Both the position numbers and the translations under genes were made by a program. A stretch of DNA of 38,726 nucleotides, from assembly GCF_023630175.1 (NCBI RefSeq), contig NZ_JALLIN010000060.1, positions 1 through 38,726 on the forward strand. The letters are read 5' to 3'. Origin of the DNA: Streptomyces cellostaticus. GTDB taxonomy: Bacteria; Actinomycetota; Actinomycetes; Streptomycetales; Streptomycetaceae. Below are positions 34,149 to 38,726 of the stretch, piece by piece. A model generated the notes under the pieces. That model was not told where the DNA came from. It did not search any database and saw only the letters and a program-made list of their open reading frames with translations. Within the stretch, counting starts at the first letter, position 1. Every line of letters starts with the position of its first letter.

Positions 34149-37100
34149 GTGGTGTTCTCGTTGCTGACGGTTCCGTCGGCTGCCGCCCGGCTGGTCCCGG
34201 CGGCGCCGCGGTTGCTTGCGCGGGTCGCCGTTCCGGTGGTGGGCGCGGCGGCGGGGGTGGTGGCGGGTACGGCGCGTGCCGGGGTGCGCGGGGCGGATGC
34301 GGCGGTGCGGGTGGGCCGGGTGGCGGGTAACGCGCTGCCGGGCGGCGCGGGGCGGTGGCGCGCGGGTGCCCGGCAGCATGTGGCGTTGCGGCCGGCGCAC
34401 GAGGAGGCGGCGCGGCAGGGCAGGGAGTGCCTGGGGCGTCGGGTGGCCGACGTGGTGGCGGAGCATCCCGATGTGTTGCTGGCCTACTGGGACGAGGGGT
34501 TGGCCCGGTTGGTGGTGACGGCGTCGGAGGAGGGGCTGGTGGACCGGGTGCTGGACCACGTGGTGGAGGTGGCGGCGCGCCATGGTCTGGAGCCGGGTGG
34601 TGATCCGGAGGAGTTGTCGCATCCGGCGGATCCGGTGGCGGTGCGGGTCGCGGCGGCGGCGCTCGCGGCCGATGTGGTGGGTTCGGGTGCGGCGTTCGCG
34701 GCGTACGCGTGGCGGCTGCCGCCGTCGCCCCGGACGGTGACGGCGGCGGTGACGTTCCTGCGGGAGAACCCGCGGGTGCGTGCGGTGCTGCGCCGGCGGC
34801 TGGGTGGGCCGGGCATGGATCTGGTGCTGGCGGGCGCGAACGCGGTGGCGCACGGGGCGGGGCAGAGTCCGGCGTCGCTGGTGCTGGACGGGGCGCTGCG
34901 GGGGTGTCAGCTCGCTGAGGCGGTGGCCCGGGCCGCCGCGTTCGACTCGGTGCACGACGAGTTGTGTGCTCCGGAGCGGGTGAGTGTGGCGGGCCGGGAG
35001 TGGGGGCGGCCGCCGTTGCGGGCGACTCCGGCGCAGGAGTACGCGGCTCACGCGGCCGCGGGGAGTGTGCTCGGGGCGCTGGCGACGTTGCTGGTGAAGC
35101 ACGACGGTGCGGAGGCGGCGGAGGCGGTGCTGGCCGGTTCGCCGAAGGCGGCGCGGTACGGTCCGGCGGCCTTCCACGCCGTGCTGGGTGGTGCGCTGGC
35201 GCGGGTCGGTGCGTTGGTGCGGGCGCCGGAGCGGCTGTGGCAGTTGGAACTGGCGGGGACGGTGGTGCTGCATCCGAGTGCGCTGCGTGCGGCGGACGGC
35301 TCGGCGGATCCGTGGACGGAGCCGGTGCTGGACGCGGCGCGGCGGGCGGGGTTGCGGGTCGTGGTGGTGGACGACCCGGTGCTGGAGGATTTCGCGGGTC
35401 TGGCGGACGTGGTGGTGGACGCGCGGCGGCCGCTGGACGACGTGGTGGGTGGGGTGCGTGGCGAGGGGACCGTGATCACGGTCGCCCGGCTGGGTCCGGT
35501 GGTGGACGGAGCGGTGCTCGCGGGGTTGCGGGCCGCTGATCTGGCGGTGGCCCTGGTGGACGGGGACGGCGCGGTGCTGTGGGGTGCCGATGTGCTGGCC
35601 AGGGGCGGCCTGCGGGACGTGTGGCGGTTGCTGACGGCGGTTCCGGCGGCGCGTGCGGTGGGCGGCCGGTCGCAGACGCTGGCGCGGTCGGGTGCGGCGC
35701 TGTCGGGACTGCTGGTGGCGGTGGGGGAGTCCAGGGGTGTGCGTGGGCGGTTGGCGGTGCTGCCGGGTATGCGGCACGTGCCGGTGGATGTGGCGGCGGC
35801 GGGTGCGCTGTTCTCGGGGGTGCGGGCGGGTCTGTCGGTGGCGGCGGCCCCGGCTCCGCATCCGCGTCCGCGGGTGCACTGGCATGAACTGGACGCGCAG
35901 GAGGCGCGGGAGCGGCTGGGCCGCCGGCCGGCTGCCGAGGTGGGCGGGCTGGACCGGGTGACGGCCGGGGTGCGGGGGATGGTGGGCGCGGTGGCCGGGC
36001 ATCCGGCGGTGGGTCCGGTGCGCTGGGGTGTGCGGCTGGGCCGGGCGGTCGGTGGTGAGCTGCATGATCCGCTGACTCCGGTGCTGGCGGTGGGGTCCGC
36101 GGCTTCGGCGATCCTGGGTTCGGTGGTGGACGCGCTGCTGGTGGTGGGTGCGCTGGACCTGAACGCGCTGGTGGGCGGGGTGCAGCGGATGCGTGCGGAG
36201 CGGGCGTTGTCGGGGCTGCTGGCGGATCAGCAGCGGAAGGCGCGGGTGGCGCCGTCGGAGGCGGAGGCGCCGGCGGGCGGTACGCGCACGGTCGACGCGG
36301 GTGGGCTGCGGCCCGGTGATGTGATCGAGCTGGCCGGGGACGACGTGGTGCCGGCGGATGCGCGGCTGTTGTGGCAGGAGGGGCTGGAGGTCGACGAGTC
36401 GGCGCTGACGGGGGAGTCGCTGCCGGTGCAGAAGCAGACGGACCGGACGCCGCACGCGGTGGTGGCCGACCGGCGGTGCATGGTGTTCGAGGGGACGACG
36501 GTGGTGGCGGGAACGGGCCGGGCCGTGGTGGTGGACACCGGTGACCGTACGGAGGCGGCGCGGGCGGTCCACCTGGCGGCTCGCACGCCGCCGGCGGGTG
36601 GCGTGCAGGCGAGGCTGCAGGAGCTGACGCGCCGGGCGCTGCCGTGGACGCTGGGGGGCGGGGCGGCGGTGACGGGGCTGGCGCTGCTGCGGGGGACGCC
36701 GGTGCGGGACGCGGTGAGCGGCGGGGTCGCGGTCGCGGTGGCGGCGGTGCCGGAGGGGTTGCCGCTGGTGGCGACGGTGGCGCAGTTGGCGGCGGCGCGG
36801 CGGTTGAGCCGGGACGGGGTGCTGGTGCGTACGCCGCGCGCGCTGGAGGCGTTGGGGCGGATGGACACCGTCTGTTTCGACAAGACGGGCACGCTGACGG
36901 AGAACCGGCTGCGGCTGGTGCGGGTGTGGGGCGCCGGGGGCGGGGTGCGGGCCGTGGACGAGGCGGGGGCGGCGGAGACGGTGCGGGCGGCGGCGCGTGC
37001 GTGTCCGCGGCTGAACGGGGGTTCGGGGCGGCCGGTGCACGCGACGGACGAGGCGGTCCTGGACGCGGCCGGGGACGATCCGGGGTGGACCCAGTCGGAG

Positions 37101-38453
37101 GGGCTGCCGTTCGAGGCGGCGCGCGGGTACGCGGCGGCGGTCGGGCGGTCGGGTGACGGGGCGCGGGTGCTGGTGGTGAAGGGGGCTCCGGAGACGGTGC
37201 TGCCCGCCTGCCGGGATCTGCCGTCGCACGCCTGGCGGGGGGCGCAGGTGCTGGCCCGGGACGGGCTGCGGGTGCTGGCCGTGGCGGAGCGCCGGCTGGC
37301 GGAGGGCGAGGTGGCGGCCGGGGTGCTCGAGGAGCCGTTGCGGGACCTCGGGTTCACGGGGCTGCTGGCGTTCTCGGACGTGCCGCGGGAGACGTCGACG
37401 GCGCTGGTACGGGGTCTGTACGAGGCCGGGGTGCGGCCGGTGATGCTGACCGGGGACCATCCGCAGACGGCCCGGGCGATCGCGCGGGAGCTGGGGTGGC
37501 CGGAGGAGCCGGTGGTGGTGACGGGGGACGAGCTGGGTGCGGCGGACCGTTCGGGGCGGGCCCGGATGCTGCGGGACGCGGGTGTGGTGGCGCGGGTGGC
37601 GCCGGAGCAGAAGCTGCAGGTGGTGGAGGCTCTGCGGGATGCGGGCCGGGTGGTGGGGATGGTGGGGGACGGTGCGAACGACGCGGCGGCGATCCGGGCG
37701 GCCGACATCGGTGTGGGCATCAACGCCCGGGGTTCGGCGGCGGCGCGCAACGCCGCGGACATCGTGCTGACGGACGACGATCTGACGGTGCTGATCGACG
37801 CGGTCGTCGAGGGGCGCGCGCTGTGGCACAGCGTGGCCGACGCGATCGCGATCCTGATCGGCGGCAACGCGGGGGAGGTGGGTTTCGGTCTGCTGGGCAC
37901 GCTGGTCTCGGGCCGGGCGCCGTTGTCGACGCGGCAGATGCTGCTGGTGAACCTGTTCACGGATCTGTTCCCGGCGATGGCGGTGGCGGTGACGCCGAAG
38001 GCCGGGGTGGGCGCCGCGGAGCGGTCGGGGCCGCGGTCGCCGGAGGACGCGGCGGGCGGTGTGCTGGGGGAGCCGTTGATCCGCCAGATCCGGCATCGGG
38101 CGCTGACCACGTGCCTGGGGGCGGTGACGGCGTGGCTGATCGGCCGTCTCACGCCGGGTACGGCGCGCCGTTCGAGCACGATGGCGCTGTGCGGGGTGGT
38201 CGGCACCCAGCTCGCGCAGACGTTGCTGGACCGCCGGGGCAGCCCGCTGGTGCGGGTGACGTCGCTGGGTTCGGCGGCGGCCCTGGTCGCTCTCATCCAG
38301 GTCCCGGTGGTGAGCCACGCGGTCGGCTGCACCCCGCTGGGCGCGGTGGGGTGGGCCGGTGTGGTCGCGGGCATCGCGGTGGCGCTGGCGGGGCAGCGGG
38401 TGCTGCCGCGGCTCGAGGAGACGGTGACCCGGCTGCTGCCGGCGGGCGGCTAG
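34149..38453 (+). CDS. Very long P-type cation-transporting ATPase with a degenerate N-terminal P-type module
   Basis: This 1434-residue protein is a membrane cation pump. The C-terminal module is complete: TGES at 754-757 (actuator), PEGLP from 868 (ion-binding helix, P2-like and without the CPC of heavy-metal pumps), DKTGT with phosphorylated Asp911, the nucleotide-binding domain, and GDGAND at 1173-1178. Late helices include NLFTDLFPAMAVAV. The first ~600 residues are extra. Residues 332-379 align without gaps to 868-915 but have His375 in place of Asp911, and ~186 residues matching the nucleotide-binding domain are missing. Mycobacterial CtpI/CtpH-type pumps are similarly long. The GTG at 34149 is adjacent to the small His-rich gene. 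The ion is unknown. Confidence 0.9.
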   Translation: MVFSLLTVPSAAARLVPAAPRLLARVAVPVVGAAAGVVAGTARAGVRGADAAVRVGRVAGNALPGGAGRWRAGARQHVALRPAHEEAARQGRECLGRRVADVVAEHPDVLLAYWDEGLARLVVTASEEGLVDRVLDHVVEVAARHGLEPGGDPEELSHPADPVAVRVAAAALAADVVGSGAAFAAYAWRLPPSPRTVTAAVTFLRENPRVRAVLRRRLGGPGMDLVLAGANAVAHGAGQSPASLVLDGALRGCQLAEAVARAAAFDSVHDELCAPERVSVAGREWGRPPLRATPAQEYAAHAAAGSVLGALATLLVKHDGAEAAEAVLAGSPKAARYGPAAFHAVLGGALARVGALVRAPERLWQLELAGTVVLHPSALRAADGSADPWTEPVLDAARRAGLRVVVVDDPVLEDFAGLADVVVDARRPLDDVVGGVRGEGTVITVARLGPVVDGAVLAGLRAADLAVALVDGDGAVLWGADVLARGGLRDVWRLLTAVPAARAVGGRSQTLARSGAALSGLLVAVGESRGVRGRLAVLPGMRHVPVDVAAAGALFSGVRAGLSVAAAPAPHPRPRVHWHELDAQEARERLGRRPAAEVGGLDRVTAGVRGMVGAVAGHPAVGPVRWGVRLGRAVGGELHDPLTPVLAVGSAASAILGSVVDALLVVGALDLNALVGGVQRMRAERALSGLLADQQRKARVAPSEAEAPAGGTRTVDAGGLRPGDVIELAGDDVVPADARLLWQEGLEVDESALTGESLPVQKQTDRTPHAVVADRRCMVFEGTTVVAGTGRAVVVDTGDRTEAARAVHLAARTPPAGGVQARLQELTRRALPWTLGGGAAVTGLALLRGTPVRDAVSGGVAVAVAAVPEGLPLVATVAQLAAARRLSRDGVLVRTPRALEALGRMDTVCFDKTGTLTENRLRLVRVWGAGGGVRAVDEAGAAETVRAAARACPRLNGGSGRPVHATDEAVLDAAGDDPGWTQSEGLPFEAARGYAAAVGRSGDGARVLVVKGAPETVLPACRDLPSHAWRGAQVLARDGLRVLAVAERRLAEGEVAAGVLEEPLRDLGFTGLLAFSDVPRETSTALVRGLYEAGVRPVMLTGDHPQTARAIARELGWPEEPVVVTGDELGAADRSGRARMLRDAGVVARVAPEQKLQVVEALRDAGRVVGMVGDGANDAAAIRAADIGVGINARGSAAARNAADIVLTDDDLTVLIDAVVEGRALWHSVADAIAILIGGNAGEVGFGLLGTLVSGRAPLSTRQMLLVNLFTDLFPAMAVAVTPKAGVGAAERSGPRSPEDAAGGVLGEPLIRQIRHRALTTCLGAVTAWLIGRLTPGTARRSSTMALCGVVGTQLAQTLLDRRGSPLVRVTSLGSAAALVALIQVPVVSHAVGCTPLGAVGWAGVVAGIAVALAGQRVLPRLEETVTRLLPAGG

Positions 38454-38617
38454 TGCTGTGACCGGAATGGTTTGCCGGAAGGCTCGCGGCGTCCGGTGCG
38501 GTGCATCGCGAGGCGGAGCATCGTCCGCGTACTGGACGTACTCGGGTGAGGCGACGACGCGGCGAGGTGCCGTGCCGGGCGCCGCGAGCCGGTGAACCCT
38601 TCCGGTCGCAGCACTAG
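38450..38617. repeat. Imperfect inverted repeat (~168 bp) overlapping the ATPase stop codon
   Basis: The outer arms CTAGTGCTGTGACCGGAA (38450-38467) and 38600-38617 pair over 18 bases with one G-T. Inside, 38481-38491 pairs perfectly with 38580-38590. The next 19 bases pair with five G-T wobbles and one mismatch. The ATPase TAG stop is part of the left arm. It could act as a terminator, but its length and terminal repeats suggest a dispersed palindromic element. Confidence 0.75.
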
Positions 38618-38726
38618 TGCCGTGACCGGGCGGGTCGCCGCGGAGCCCGCTGCGTCCGGTCCGGTGCGGGGGTCGTGCGGCGGTGTCGGGGCCGGCGGGG
38701 CGGTGGCACGGTGGCCGCGTCGTCGT
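38614..38726. repeat. Start of a second repeat copy (cut by window end)
   Basis: CTAGTGCCGTGACCGG starts at 38614 and matches the left arm at 38450 in all but one of its 16 bases. The two copies share the CTAG at 38614-38617. The sequence after it differs from the first copy. No gene is seen from 38454 to the end. Confidence 0.55.

Noticed and set aside
32427..38318. A nearly 2000-codon open frame on the minus strand, rich in Arg, His and Pro
   Set aside because: It runs antisense to prcA and the ATPase. Its composition is the reverse-frame image of GC-rich codons, with no domain and no ribosome binding site.
34149..38453. Heavy-metal (P1B) ATPase
   Set aside because: The helix before the phosphorylation site has PEGLP, not CPC/CPx, and no CxxC metal-binding domain was found.

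Overview
The window is about 38.7 kb of very GC-rich actinobacterial chromosome, almost certainly from a Streptomyces species. The evidence is codon use dominated by G/C third positions, frequent GTG starts, a gylR-glpFKD glycerol regulon, a mycothiol gene (mshC), and a complete Pup-proteasome cluster. From memory, the gene order resembles the S. coelicolor SCO164x-SCO166x region; no database was consulted. No prophage, insertion sequence, CRISPR array, tRNA or rRNA gene was recognised, so this reads as core chromosome.

Layout. 1-2564: 5' end of an unidentified gene (minus), an aldo/keto reductase (minus) and a divergent luciferase-like F420-type oxidoreductase (plus). 2740-7292: CorA magnesium transporter (minus), then a plus-strand run of histidine phosphatase, TIGR03847-type protein and PI-kinase-like protein. 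These three match a known actinobacterial trio of unknown function, and mshC follows directly. 7383-14058: PAC2-family protein (minus) and the glycerol operon glpF-glpK-glpD (minus) with its IclR regulator gylR upstream. Matching operator-like palindromes lie before gylR and before glpF. 14282-18683: metH and a HAD phosphatase (plus). 19204-21559: an orphan peptide-binding lipoprotein (plus) and an orphan NarL-type response regulator (minus). 21643-25440: RecB-like Fe-S nuclease (minus), M50 site-2 protease (plus), tRNA m1A58 methyltransferase trmI (plus).

25676-33365: a secreted hypothetical protein, a ferredoxin (minus) and the Pup-proteasome cluster arc, dop, pup, an endonuclease VII-like gene, prcB and prcA (plus). 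Pup (ending GGQ) is deamidated and recycled by Dop. ARC unfolds pupylated proteins and feeds them to the PrcBA core through its C-terminal QYL. The ligase pafA is not in the window. The endonuclease-like gene sits between pup and prcB and overlaps the prcB start.

33591-38726: a small membrane protein with a His/Gly-rich tail, then a 1434-residue P-type ATPase. The first third of that ATPase appears to be a degenerate second P-type module that has lost the phosphorylated Asp, the GDGxND motif and the nucleotide-binding domain. Its stop codon lies inside one arm of a roughly 168-bp imperfect inverted repeat, and a second repeat-like copy begins before the window ends. This pair and its flanking repeat are the least explained part of the window.
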